The position numbers and the translations under genes were made by a program. 64,000 nucleotides of DNA from Marinilabiliaceae bacterium (lineage in GTDB: Bacteria > Bacteroidota > Bacteroidia > Bacteroidales > Marinilabiliaceae): the NCBI GenBank assembly GCA_009777175.1, contig WRMI01000004.1, positions 1-64,000 on the forward strand, given 5' to 3'. How positions within the stretch are numbered: position 1 is the stretch's first letter; every line of letters starts with the position of its first letter. The notes beneath the pieces are model-generated. The model made no database searches and was not told the origin of the DNA. It worked only from the letters and a program-made list of their open reading frames with translations. This document shows, piece after piece, positions 56,302 through 64,000 of the stretch.

Positions 56302-56455
56302 TATATAAAAAATTTTTGCATTGAAAATATCTTTTTTTACCTACTAATATCACAATGTCTCGTATCTTTGATATTCTTTTTAAAAAGGGGGGAGTTGAAA
56401 ATTTCCTATTTCTATGCTTGAAAACCGCAATTTCCCCTTATTTTTCAAAGCTCCC

Positions 56456-57379
56456 TCAATATACCATTTCAAGTTCCAATTGTTTTTCTATTGGAACTTT
56501 ATGGGTTTCGTGATTGTGTTTGCCAAAACTTGATATATCGAAATTACACACAAGAGCCTCAACGACTTCTCTTCGATTTTCAATATTTCCGCCATTATGA
56601 TAAAAATGGTCTTTTGTCAGAATATTAAAATTACTCCAATATTTTTTAATCATTTCATTTTCACGCCAATCATTGTGGTGCCAAGTGGAAAGAATAAATT
56701 TTGCTTTGGTTTCGCTTAATAAATGAAATAAGTTTTTTTCGTCTTCTTCTGTCCATCCGTTATAATAATCAACGTAGCGACCAAAATAAGGCGGGTCGCA
56801 ATAAATAATATCGTTTTCGGTAGCCAAAGGAATGATTTCAGAGAAAGTATTATTATGGAATTGCCATTCGGGTTCGGGCTGAACAATTTGAGAAACAGCA
56901 ATTAATTGATTGATTATTTTTGTGATATAAGCCTGAGCAAAACGTTCTGGTTTTTTGCAAAACGGAATATTCCAATTCCCTTTTCTACCGAAACGCATCA
57001 TTCCATTAAAACCTGCCCTCGAAAGAAAAATAAAATCATAAGGAGAATATTCGCCACTATTAAAACGAGTGCGAACCTTTAGATAATGAGCATAACCATT
57101 GTCTTCTGACGTTTTCAACTTTTCACCTTCTTCTTGAAGATATTTTTTCATGGAAAGAGGTGTGATTTCCTTATTTTGAACTGATTTGTAAAAATTTATT
57201 ATGTGTGGGTTTGTATCATTCAATATTGCTTTTTTATATCCTGAATTAAAAGCCACAACTCCTGTTCCCAAAAAAGGCTCAACCCACCGTCCGTTAACCC
57301 TTGGGGCAATTTCTTTAATCCAAGGTACAAGTTTGGTTTTTATGCCCTGACTTTTGATTGGTGGAACTTTTACTTTCAT
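56456..57379 (-). CDS. EcoRV-type adenine-N6 DNA methyltransferase
   Basis: This is the modification enzyme of the restriction pair. The 307-residue product is strikingly like M.EcoRV from its first residues (VPPIKSQGIKTKLVP, 5-19). The SAM-binding motif EPFLGTG is at 34-40 and the catalytic motif DPPY at 195-198. Family-specific stretches recalled from M.EcoRV are shared, such as PFCKKP-RFAQAYITKI and STWHHND-REN. M.EcoRV methylates the first adenine of GATATC, so the same is predicted here. Its ATG overlaps the nuclease stop by 4 bp, so it is translated behind the nuclease gene. Confidence 0.93.
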   Translation of the reverse strand: MKVKVPPIKSQGIKTKLVPWIKEIAPRVNGRWVEPFLGTGVVAFNSGYKKAILNDTNPHIINFYKSVQNKEITPLSMKKYLQEEGEKLKTSEDNGYAHYLKVRTRFNSGEYSPYDFIFLSRAGFNGMMRFGRKGNWNIPFCKKPERFAQAYITKIINQLIAVSQIVQPEPEWQFHNNTFSEIIPLATENDIIYCDPPYFGRYVDYYNGWTEEDEKNLFHLLSETKAKFILSTWHHNDWRENEMIKKYWSNFNILTKDHFYHNGGNIENRREVVEALVCNFDISSFGKHNHETHKVPIEKQLELEMVY

Positions 57380-58173
57380 CTCGCTATTTTTTTCAATAAA
57401 TCTGTTCTACCTTTAAATTCCAAAAAATCACGAATAGATGTAATTTTCTGTGTTTTGCCATTTTTTAACATCGTAGCATATCCGTAGTTTATCCAATATT
57501 CGTCAAACCATTTTTCTCCAAGATTGCTAAAAATTCCGTTTTCGTTTTTTAAATCTTCAAAATTAAGCGTACATCCAATATTTGCTGTATTGCCCGAACC
57601 TTGCTTGTCGCTTGCTATTTTCCATTTTTCGGCTACAAAGAAATCAAAATCTTGAATTACAGAGACAATGGATTTTAAATTACTTATGTTGGAAATTTCT
57701 TTTTCAGAAGTTTCATTTCGTGTGTAAATTATTCCCAAACAATAATGTCCTAAATACTGATTGTAAGGAAATTGTATGTTTTTTTGCTTATCGCGTTCCT
57801 TAAAATACGAGCCGTGACTGCCCAAAGTAAAACTTGCAATTCCGCTTTTTTTGCGATAAGTGGTTTTCAAATCTACAGCAAACTTTACTTTTTCGTCACT
57901 CTTTTTTACGAAAGTCAAATCGGGATAGTAATTTTGGTGCTCAGTTAAAATTATGTTATAACCTATTTGTTCGGCAAACTGAATAATTTTAGGAAAAATG
58001 TGGATTTCAAGTATTTTTGAAATAATTTTTGTGTCAGACGAAATCGTGTAAATATTTTTATACACATCAATAAAACCTTTTACAGACCATTCCCCATTGT
58101 CTGTTGAAATGTGCTGTTGCAATTTTTCAGTAAAAACAATTAGTGCTTTTTTGAAGTTTGATTTATATTGCAT
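57376..58173 (-). CDS. EcoRV-family type II restriction endonuclease
   Basis: The 265-residue product (EcoRV has 245) aligns well with EcoRV as I recall it. NYYPDLTF matches NHYPDFTL, AVDLKTTY matches AIDIKTTY, and GSGNTANIG matches the recognition loop GSGNTTNIG. The catalytic residues D85, D101 and K103 keep the spacing of D74, D90 and K92. It should cut GATATC to blunt ends. The start at 58173 matches the EcoRV N-terminus; a longer frame to 58230 is rejected because a -7 box at 58217-58224 would lie within it. No controller (C) protein gene is seen. Confidence 0.92.
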   Translation of the reverse strand: MQYKSNFKKALIVFTEKLQQHISTDNGEWSVKGFIDVYKNIYTISSDTKIISKILEIHIFPKIIQFAEQIGYNIILTEHQNYYPDLTFVKKSDEKVKFAVDLKTTYRKKSGIASFTLGSHGSYFKERDKQKNIQFPYNQYLGHYCLGIIYTRNETSEKEISNISNLKSIVSVIQDFDFFVAEKWKIASDKQGSGNTANIGCTLNFEDLKNENGIFSNLGEKWFDEYWINYGYATMLKNGKTQKITSIRDFLEFKGRTDLLKKIAR

Positions 58174-58216
58174 CTTTGTCAAATTGTCTATTCTTTTAAT
58201 ATGTAATTTCAGGGTG

Positions 58217-58224
58217 CAAAAGTA
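58217..58224 (-). promoter_or_regulatory. -7 box TACTTTTG of the restriction-modification operon
   Basis: A perfect match on the minus strand 43 bp before the nuclease start. No TTTG at the usual -33 distance is visible, so the promoter may be weak or need an activator. Confidence 0.5.
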
Positions 58225-58330
58225 CAACATTTTTTTTATTTTTCTTTAGTATTTAAAAAATAATTTTCAGTTTTTTTTTCATACGATTGCGCTATCAGCA
58301 AAAGGGACACAACTCCCTACTTGGTCCCAC

Positions 58331-58390
58331 CATAAAAATAAGGTTGTTAAGATACATAATCGCGACAGTCAAGTTTGTGTCAAGTTAGTA
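58331..58390. repeat. Dispersed ATAAGG repeat, tail fragment
   Basis: The words AAAAATAAGGTTGTTA, GATACA, CGCGACAGTCAAGTTTG and AGTTAGTAATTCT match 23705-23770 in order. The rest of the gap 58225-58590 holds a short ATCCGCGTAATCC-word stretch (58420-58470) and the etf promoter. Confidence 0.7.
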
Positions 58391-58521
58391 ATTCTGAAAA
58401 TATTCTACAAAAATCCGAGTAAATCCGAGTAAAATCCCCGCAATCCGCGTAATCCGTCGTATCCGCGTATCCTTTATCTTGCATTTTCTCAGCCTTAAAA
58501 AATTTTTTCATAGCAATTCGC

Positions 58522-58551
58522 TTGTTATTCCAAAAATTTCATCTACTTTTG
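58522..58551 (+). promoter_or_regulatory. Promoter of the etfBA-acd operon
   Basis: TTG (58522-58524) and TACTTTTG (58544-58551) are 19 bp apart; the etfB start codon is 39 bp downstream. Confidence 0.65.
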
Positions 58552-58590
58552 CACCCCGAAATTTTATCAATTTTTAACATTTAAATAAAG

Positions 58591-59463
58591 ATGGGATTAA
58601 ACATTATTGTTTTAGCAAAGCAGGTTCCAGACACTCGAAATGTTGGAAAGGATGCAATGAAAGAAGATGGCACCGTCAATCGTGCCGCATTGCCCGCTAT
58701 TTTCAATCCAGAGGATTTGAACGCATTAGAACAAGCTTTAAGGCTAAAAGAGAAGTACTTAGGAAGTACTATTACATTATTGACAATGGGTCCGCCGCGG
58801 GCTGCCGAAATTATTCGCGAAGGATTGTATCGCGGCATCGACAAAGGCTATTTATTGACAGACCGCGCATTTGCCGGGTCAGACACTTTGGCGACTTCTT
58901 ATGCCATTGCATGCGCTATCCGCAAAATTAAAGATTATGACCTTATAATAGCGGGTAGACAAGCAATTGACGGAGATACGGCTCAAGTTGGACCGCAGGT
59001 CGCTGAAAAACTTCACTTACCACAAATAACATACGCCGAAGAAGTTTTCTCAGCAGAAAAAGGAAAAATTACCGTAAAAAGACGCTTAGAACGAGGCGTA
59101 GAAACTGTTGAAGCACCGTTGCCATGCGTTATTACAGTTAATGGTTCAGCGCCCGAATGTCGTCCAAGAGCATCAAAATTACTTATGAAGTACAAACATG
59201 CCCGTACAGAAACCGAACGCAAAGAACAGCCAAGTTGTTACGACAATTTGACTTCGCAACGACCATACCTCAATATTTCCGAATGGAGCGTCAACGACAT
59301 CGAAACTGACCATAAATGGTTAGGACTCAACGGCTCACCTACCAAAGTGAAATTTATCGAAAGCGTGGTTTTTCAAGCAAAAGAATCTAAAAAACTATCC
59401 GACAACGACAATGAAATTGAAGATTTGATTAAAGAACTTATTTCAAATCATACCATCGGATAA
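58591..59463 (+). CDS. etfB: Electron transfer flavoprotein, beta subunit
   Basis: It forms a heterodimer with EtfA and carries electrons from acyl-CoA dehydrogenase. The 290-residue product shows the EtfB pattern: IIVLAKQVPDTRNV at the start, NPEDLNALEQALRLKEK, and the AGRQAIDGDTAQVGPQVAE segment near 126-144 that helps bind the nucleotide. It is the first gene of a three-gene operon with etfA and the dehydrogenase. Length is slightly above the roughly 255 residues of the classic form, as in other anaerobe EtfB proteins. Confidence 0.95.
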   Translation: MGLNIIVLAKQVPDTRNVGKDAMKEDGTVNRAALPAIFNPEDLNALEQALRLKEKYLGSTITLLTMGPPRAAEIIREGLYRGIDKGYLLTDRAFAGSDTLATSYAIACAIRKIKDYDLIIAGRQAIDGDTAQVGPQVAEKLHLPQITYAEEVFSAEKGKITVKRRLERGVETVEAPLPCVITVNGSAPECRPRASKLLMKYKHARTETERKEQPSCYDNLTSQRPYLNISEWSVNDIETDHKWLGLNGSPTKVKFIESVVFQAKESKKLSDNDNEIEDLIKELISNHTIG

Positions 59464-59529
59464 AGGTTCTGATTTTCAATTATTAATATATTTATTATCA
59501 AACAAAATTAATTGAATTTAAAATAGAAA

Positions 59530-60549
59530 ATGAACAATATATTTGTTATATGCGAAACAGATGAGGGAAAAATTGCCGACGTAAGTCTTGAGTTACTTAC
59601 AAAAGGTCGAACCCTCGCTAATAAAGTGAACTGCAAATTAGAAGCAGTTGTGCTTGGACATAATTTAAAAGGTATTGAAACAGAAATCTTTCCTTATGGG
59701 GTTGATATTCTGCATATTGGTGATGATATCCGTCTTGCTCCTTATTCCACCTTACCTCATGCAGCAGTTATAAACGGTTTATTTACAGAACATAAACCTC
59801 AAATTGCACTTCTGGGAGCAACTACAATGGGTCGAGACCTCGGACCAAGAGTATCATCTGCATTAATTAGCGGACTAACAGCCGATTGCACCGCATTGGA
59901 AATTGGCGACCACGAAGATAAAAAAGCAGGTAAAACATACCAAAACCTCCTTTATCAAATACGACCCGCTTTTGGAGGAAATATCGTGGCTACAATCATC
60001 AACCCCGATTGCCGCCCTCAAATGGCTACAGTCCGAGAAGGAGTGATGAAAAAAGAGATTTTCAACCAAACTCACAAAGGGGAAATATTTTTTATTGACA
60101 TAAATAAATACCTTAAACCCGAAGATTTAGTTGTAAAAATTATCGAACGACAAATCGAAAAAAGTCGTGTGAACATAAAGAATGCACCAATAATTATTTC
60201 TGGTGGTTATGGAATGGGTTCAAAAGAAAATTTTCAGCTTCTTTATGATTTTGCGGAAGCAATTGGTGGTGAAGTTGGTGCCTCGCGTGCAGCAGTTGAC
60301 GCTGGATTCGCACCACACGAAAGACAAGTAGGGCAAACAGGAGTTACGGTGAGACCTAAACTCTATATTGCATGCGGAATATCTGGACAAATACAGCATA
60401 CAGCAGGAATGGGTGAATCATCGATGATTATTGCTATCAACAATGACAAAAACGCACCCATCAACGCTATTGCAGACTTTGTGATTACTGGGGACGTGAT
60501 GAGTATAATCCCCAAAATGATTAAATTTTATAAAAAAAACAGCAAATAA
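59530..60549 (+). CDS. etfA: Electron transfer flavoprotein, alpha subunit
   Basis: This is the FAD-carrying partner of EtfB. The 339-residue product has an N-terminal domain like EtfB and the conserved C-terminal FAD domain: VGASRAAVDAG, RQVGQTGVTVRPKLYIACGI, SGQIQHTAGM and SSMIIAINNDKNAPI. It lies 66 bp after etfB and 9 bp before the dehydrogenase gene. I see no fused ferredoxin domain, so nothing in the sequence proves electron bifurcation. Confidence 0.95.
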   Translation: MNNIFVICETDEGKIADVSLELLTKGRTLANKVNCKLEAVVLGHNLKGIETEIFPYGVDILHIGDDIRLAPYSTLPHAAVINGLFTEHKPQIALLGATTMGRDLGPRVSSALISGLTADCTALEIGDHEDKKAGKTYQNLLYQIRPAFGGNIVATIINPDCRPQMATVREGVMKKEIFNQTHKGEIFFIDINKYLKPEDLVVKIIERQIEKSRVNIKNAPIIISGGYGMGSKENFQLLYDFAEAIGGEVGASRAAVDAGFAPHERQVGQTGVTVRPKLYIACGISGQIQHTAGMGESSMIIAINNDKNAPINAIADFVITGDVMSIIPKMIKFYKKNSK

Positions 60550-60558
60550 ATATTTAAA

Positions 60559-62259
60559 ATGGCTAATTTTTTTAGGGATAATCCCGATTTATTATTTCAT
60601 CTACAGCATCCTTTGATGCAGAAAATTGTAGAACTTAAAGAGAGAAACTTTGCTGATAAAGCACAGTTTGATTACGCTCCCATTGATTTTAATGATGCAA
60701 TGGACAGCTACGAAAAAGTATTAGAAGTCATCGGTGAAATTTGCGGTGATATTATAGCTCCTAATGCAGAAAATGTTGATAATGAAGGAGTTCAAATTGT
60801 AAATAATGAAGTTGTTTATGCCAAAGGAACGCAAGAAAATATTGACGCATTAGTTAAAGCGGGGCTTATGGGTATTACACTCCCCCGAAAATATGAAGGA
60901 CTTAATTTTGCTCTTGTTCCATATATAATGGCTGCCGACATCGTTTCGCGCGCTGACGCTGGTTTTGTAAATATTTGGGGACTACAAGATTGCGCCGAAA
61001 CCATCAACGAATTTGGTGATGACGACCAAAAAGAACGTTTCCTCAAACGTATTTCAAACGGCGAAACAGCAGCAATGGCGCTTACCGAACCTGACGCTGG
61101 ATCAGACCTCCAAGCAGTTCAACTGAAAGCATCATTCAACGAAACCGAAAATAAATGGTACCTGAACGGCGTTAAACGTTTCATTACCAATGGCGATGGA
61201 CATATTTCGTTGGTTTTAGCACGCAGCGAAGAAGGAACATCTGACGGACGTGGCTTGTCAATGTTTATTTATGACCGAGCCAATAAAGCAGTTACAATTC
61301 GTCGCACTGAAAACAAACATGGCATCAAAGGATCACCTACTTGTGAAATAGTCTTTAAAGATGCGCCCGCCGAGTTAGTTGGTACTCGCAGAATGGGACT
61401 AATAAAATATGTGATGGCATTGATGAACGGTGCAAGACTTGGAATTGGCGCACAATCTGTCGGTATCAGTGAAGCGGCATATCGAGAAGCAATTGTATAT
61501 GCAAAAGAACGTAAACAATTCGGAAAACCAATTATTCAGTTCCCCGCAGTTTATGAGATGATTGCACGTATTAAAGCTAAACTCGATGCCTCAAGAAGTT
61601 TACTCTACGAAACTTGCAGAACAGTTGATATTTATAAGACTTATATGCACATCAGCGAGGAGCGTTCTTTGACCAACGAAGAGAAAGCAGAAATGAAATA
61701 TTTTCAGAAACAAGCGGACTTTTTTACGCCTCTTTTGAAAGGAATGGCAAGTGAATATTGTAATCAAAATGCTTATGATTCACTGCAAATTCACGGTGGT
61801 AGCGGATTTATGAAAGATTACCCCATTGAAAGAATATACCGTGACGCACGTATTACTTCTATTTATGAAGGAACAACGCAGTTACAAGTCGTTGCGGCAA
61901 TTAGAGGAGTTACTACTGACGCATTCCTTAATAAAATACGCGAATACGAAGAAATTCCTTTGAAAGATGAACTTATTCCTTATAATAATATTCTAAAAGG
62001 AATGACCGAAGAGTATGCAAAAACTGTTAAATTAGTTTTAGAAACAAAAGATAACGAATATCTCGATTTTCATGCGCGGAGATTAGTTGAAATGGCTGGT
62101 CATATAATTATGGGATACTTGTTATTATTTGATACTGAACGAGATGAACGGTTTTTGGCATCCGCAGATGTATATATTAAGATGGTAAAAGCAGAAAATA
62201 TTGCACGTGCGGAATATATTTCCAACTCATCAATTGATGATTTAAAGTTTTTTAGATAA
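60559..62259 (+). CDS. Acyl-CoA dehydrogenase, long form
   Basis: This flavoenzyme forms or reduces the 2,3-double bond of an acyl-CoA and exchanges electrons with EtfAB. The 566-residue product has the acyl-CoA dehydrogenase core (about 30-470) with ALTEPDAGSD (174-183), R-x3-FGKPI and the catalytic base E437 in SIYEGTTQLQ. An extra C-terminal domain of about 100 residues (470-566) makes it longer than the classical 380-residue enzymes. Substrate chain length cannot be read from the sequence with certainty. It is third in the etf operon. Confidence 0.93.
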   Translation: MANFFRDNPDLLFHLQHPLMQKIVELKERNFADKAQFDYAPIDFNDAMDSYEKVLEVIGEICGDIIAPNAENVDNEGVQIVNNEVVYAKGTQENIDALVKAGLMGITLPRKYEGLNFALVPYIMAADIVSRADAGFVNIWGLQDCAETINEFGDDDQKERFLKRISNGETAAMALTEPDAGSDLQAVQLKASFNETENKWYLNGVKRFITNGDGHISLVLARSEEGTSDGRGLSMFIYDRANKAVTIRRTENKHGIKGSPTCEIVFKDAPAELVGTRRMGLIKYVMALMNGARLGIGAQSVGISEAAYREAIVYAKERKQFGKPIIQFPAVYEMIARIKAKLDASRSLLYETCRTVDIYKTYMHISEERSLTNEEKAEMKYFQKQADFFTPLLKGMASEYCNQNAYDSLQIHGGSGFMKDYPIERIYRDARITSIYEGTTQLQVVAAIRGVTTDAFLNKIREYEEIPLKDELIPYNNILKGMTEEYAKTVKLVLETKDNEYLDFHARRLVEMAGHIIMGYLLLFDTERDERFLASADVYIKMVKAENIARAEYISNSSIDDLKFFR

Positions 62260-62285
62260 TACCCTCCAAAAAGTCATTTTTCTTT

Positions 62286-62375
62286 ACCACAAAGGTCACA
62301 AAGTGATTTCACAAAGTACACAAAGGGTTAAATATCAACTTGTGCACTTCGTGTATTCTTTGTGCACTTTGTGGT
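62286..62375. terminator. Long imperfect hairpin between convergent genes
   Basis: Arms of about 40 bp of ACAAAG words (ACCACAAAGGTCACAAAG and onward) pair with their inverse ending CACTTTGTGGT. It sits between the convergent dehydrogenase and endonuclease-family genes, where a two-way terminator would be expected, although no clear T run follows either arm. A related single arm occurs at 50752-50790. Confidence 0.5.
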
Positions 62376-62414
62376 AGAGAACACTTTTCTGAGTGGCTAT
62401 TAAATAAGATTTTG

Positions 62415-63539
62415 TCAATCTAATAAATTGACATACAAATCTATCCACACAGGAAGATGGTCGCTGAAACCTCCTGTATATTTGAAACCGTAATAAGTTC
62501 TGAACAATCTTTGTCCGCCGTAAACGGGGTCTGATTCAAATAAAAAAGGGAGTGAAACAATTCTTTGTACAGGTTTATTAATCCTAATGTTTGCTGTGTC
62601 GTTCAATAATGCTCTCGAAACTATCATTTGGTCAAATATTGACCACGTATGCTGATATTTTATTGTTCCTTGTGCGCCCTCTGCATGTAGCGCAAGATTA
62701 ACAAACTTTAATGTATCATCTTTTTTGCCCGCACCCAAAATTTTTGACATAACATACGAATCGGGGTCATCGTTGAAATCACCCATTAAAATTATTTTAG
62801 GATTGTTGAGGTGCATCATAAGTGAATCGCAAATAGATTTAGCCACTTTTGCAGCATCTATTCGTCTTGGTTCGGATGCCAAAGTCCCTCCCCATCTCGA
62901 GGGCCAATGATTGACAAGAATATGCAACGTATCTCTTTGAAACAATGTTCCTTTTACGTATAAAATATCTCTTGTGGGACGCTCTTCTTTTCCGAGAACA
63001 ACTTCAAAAGGTCGCGATTCGATAACATTAAAACAATCTCTTTTGTATAGCATTGCAGCGTCAATACCTCTGTTATCGGGCGAATCGTAATGAATATACC
63101 TATAACCAAGTCCGTAGAGACCTGTTTCTCGCAATAATGCGTTCAAAACCCACGCATTTTCAACTTCGCAAAGTCCAATAATTACAGGCGGATTCCAGCC
63201 TCCCGCATTTAAAATAACACGATTGAAATTGGTAAATTTTTCTTTCATACGCTTGTATGTCCACCGTCTGCTGCCGCTAGGAAGAAATTCCTCATCATTT
63301 TTTAAACTATCTTTATAGACATCGAAAAGATTTTCAACGTTATAAAACATAATCCCAACAATAGTGTCCTTTTGAGAATGTTTATTTTCAGTTGAACTTG
63401 GTGCAATTTTATACGAAAAGAAAATAATAGCGAAAAAAATGATTGATAACCAATAGAGAGGAAGTTTGAAATTAAAACAAGATTTGTCTTGCCGACATTC
63501 TTTAGGTTGTTTGCCAATGTTTTTGAATGAGTTACGCAT
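62415..63539 (-). CDS. Endonuclease/exonuclease/phosphatase family protein
   Basis: This is a predicted membrane-anchored phosphodiesterase, nuclease or phosphatase of the EEP fold. The 374-residue product has an N-terminal membrane segment at about 28-46. The domain carries the expected motifs in order: FYNVENLFD with the metal-ligand asparagine, GLCEVEN with the metal-ligand glutamate, LVNHWPSRWGG with the histidine, LMGDFNDDP, and SDHLPVWIDL at the end. The substrate is unknown. It is convergent with the acyl-CoA dehydrogenase gene. Confidence 0.9.
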   Translation of the reverse strand: MRNSFKNIGKQPKECRQDKSCFNFKLPLYWLSIIFFAIIFFSYKIAPSSTENKHSQKDTIVGIMFYNVENLFDVYKDSLKNDEEFLPSGSRRWTYKRMKEKFTNFNRVILNAGGWNPPVIIGLCEVENAWVLNALLRETGLYGLGYRYIHYDSPDNRGIDAAMLYKRDCFNVIESRPFEVVLGKEERPTRDILYVKGTLFQRDTLHILVNHWPSRWGGTLASEPRRIDAAKVAKSICDSLMMHLNNPKIILMGDFNDDPDSYVMSKILGAGKKDDTLKFVNLALHAEGAQGTIKYQHTWSIFDQMIVSRALLNDTANIRINKPVQRIVSLPFLFESDPVYGGQRLFRTYYGFKYTGGFSDHLPVWIDLYVNLLD

Positions 63540-63658
63540 AATATTTAGTTAAATTTAAAAATACAAAAATAGATATTATTTTGGACTACGCAAAAAAGAT
63601 TCAGTTTTTAATCGTTGAAGATAAGCGGAAAAACTGATTAGACTGATTTTCGCAGATT

Positions 63659-63916
63659 TTATATTGAATCAATCACCCCAATCTCCTCCTCACTTCGCCC
63701 ATACAATTCATAAACCAACCTGACAATAGCCTCATAATCTTTGTTTTTTAATAAAGTTTCCATTTGAAGTTCTATTTCGGGAGTTGGAATTGGAATTTTG
63801 AGATTTTTTACATTGTCTGCATTTCCTGCATCACCACCCACTGCATCACCAACAATTATGTTTAAAAGCCATTTAAAAATTTTTTTAGTTGGATTTTTAG
63901 CAACTAATTTCAGTTC
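63659..63916 (-). pseudogene. C-terminal remnant of a DNA methylase or its specificity domain
   Basis: The open frame gives the end of a protein: NADNVKNLKIPIPTPEIELQ, then a helix, and LVYELYGRSEEEIGVIDSI. This pattern closes many type I, type IIG or Eco57I-type adenine methylases. Codons upstream of the GTG at 63839-63841 continue in the same register (VGDAVGGDAGNADN) back to a stop at about 63917, so most of the enzyme is gone and no start with coding upstream sequence exists. It is a broken relic unless an unseen frame was disrupted by a sequencing error. Confidence 0.6.
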
Positions 63917-63960
63917 CTAAGGTTGTGCTTTAAACAATAAGGTAAAAAGAATGCCTTTGA

Positions 63961-64000
63961 CTAACTCATTACTCGATACCCAAATCTCACTACTTGATAC
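63961..64000. repeat. Heptamer array at the window edge
   Basis: On the minus strand it reads as TAGTGAG/TAATGAG-like units with 7-bp spacing, as after mltG. By analogy, a minus-strand gene probably ends just past the window. Confidence 0.5.

Noticed and set aside
56456..58173. Depletion of GATATC in the window as support for the restriction system
   Set aside because: I found at least several sites by eye (for example 12379, 28416, 39715, 59725) and cannot count all of them reliably, so no depletion claim is made.
58174..58230. Longer N-terminus for the EcoRV-like nuclease
   Set aside because: The promoter -7 box TACTTTTG at 58217-58224 falls inside it, and the EcoRV similarity begins at the start at 58173.

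Overview
The window is AT-rich DNA from an uncultured member of the Bacteroidota, most likely Bacteroidales. Several things in the sequence point there: a giant protein with a type IX secretion sorting tail, two TonB-dependent receptors with N-terminal CarboxypepD-reg domains, DUF3078 and DUF2723 proteins, the alaS / M23 peptidase / MerR neighbourhood, promoter-like TAnnTTTG (-7) boxes and no obvious Shine-Dalgarno sequences. I recognise about 37 intact protein genes, two gene remnants and one tRNA.

Layout. 1-3.1 kb: mltG and a DUF3078 gene, then tRNA-Val. 3.3-12.5 kb (minus strand): a surface-sugar block with a truncated glycosyltransferase, RmlA, UDP-glucuronate decarboxylase, UDP-glucose dehydrogenase and a Wzm/Wzt-type polysaccharide ABC exporter, interrupted by a FGE-like lipoprotein and a chemoreceptor. 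12.5-13.3 kb: a diverged ~88-bp repeat array. 13.3-25.8 kb: an AlbA_2/ATPase regulator, a 2685-residue secreted protease-adhesin and a lipoprotein metallopeptidase. 26-31.7 kb: two M23 peptidases around alaS, and a MerR regulator. 31.9-38.8 kb: TonB receptor, two lipoproteins, a RelE-like toxin-antitoxin pair and a second, orphan antitoxin copy. 39.7-43.6 kb: DUF2723 membrane protein and polysaccharide deacetylase. 44.7-52.8 kb: thiolase, a lipoprotein/TonB-receptor pair and arginine decarboxylase. 53-58.2 kb: a small membrane protein, an AAA-ATPase/nuclease-like protein, a START-like protein and an EcoRV-family restriction-modification pair. 58.6-62.3 kb: etfB-etfA-acyl-CoA dehydrogenase operon. 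62.4-64 kb: an endonuclease/phosphatase-family protein and the tail of a lost DNA methylase.

How the parts fit. Ugd and the decarboxylase together give UDP-glucose to UDP-glucuronate to UDP-xylose; RmlA gives dTDP-glucose; Wzm/Wzt would export the finished glycan. EtfAB passes electrons from the acyl-CoA dehydrogenase, and the thiolase fits the same short-chain acyl-CoA metabolism although it lies 13 kb away.

The most notable points are (1) a restriction-modification pair so close to EcoRV, including its DNA-recognition loop, that GATATC specificity can be predicted, but arranged R-then-M with a 4-bp overlap; (2) gaps between genes that are a mosaic of short dispersed repeats, including 7-bp-period arrays that begin at stop codons, MITE-like elements with terminal inverted repeats, and a repeat that supplies the first 17 codons of a lipoprotein gene. 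I saw no CRISPR array, rRNA, prophage or intact insertion sequence.
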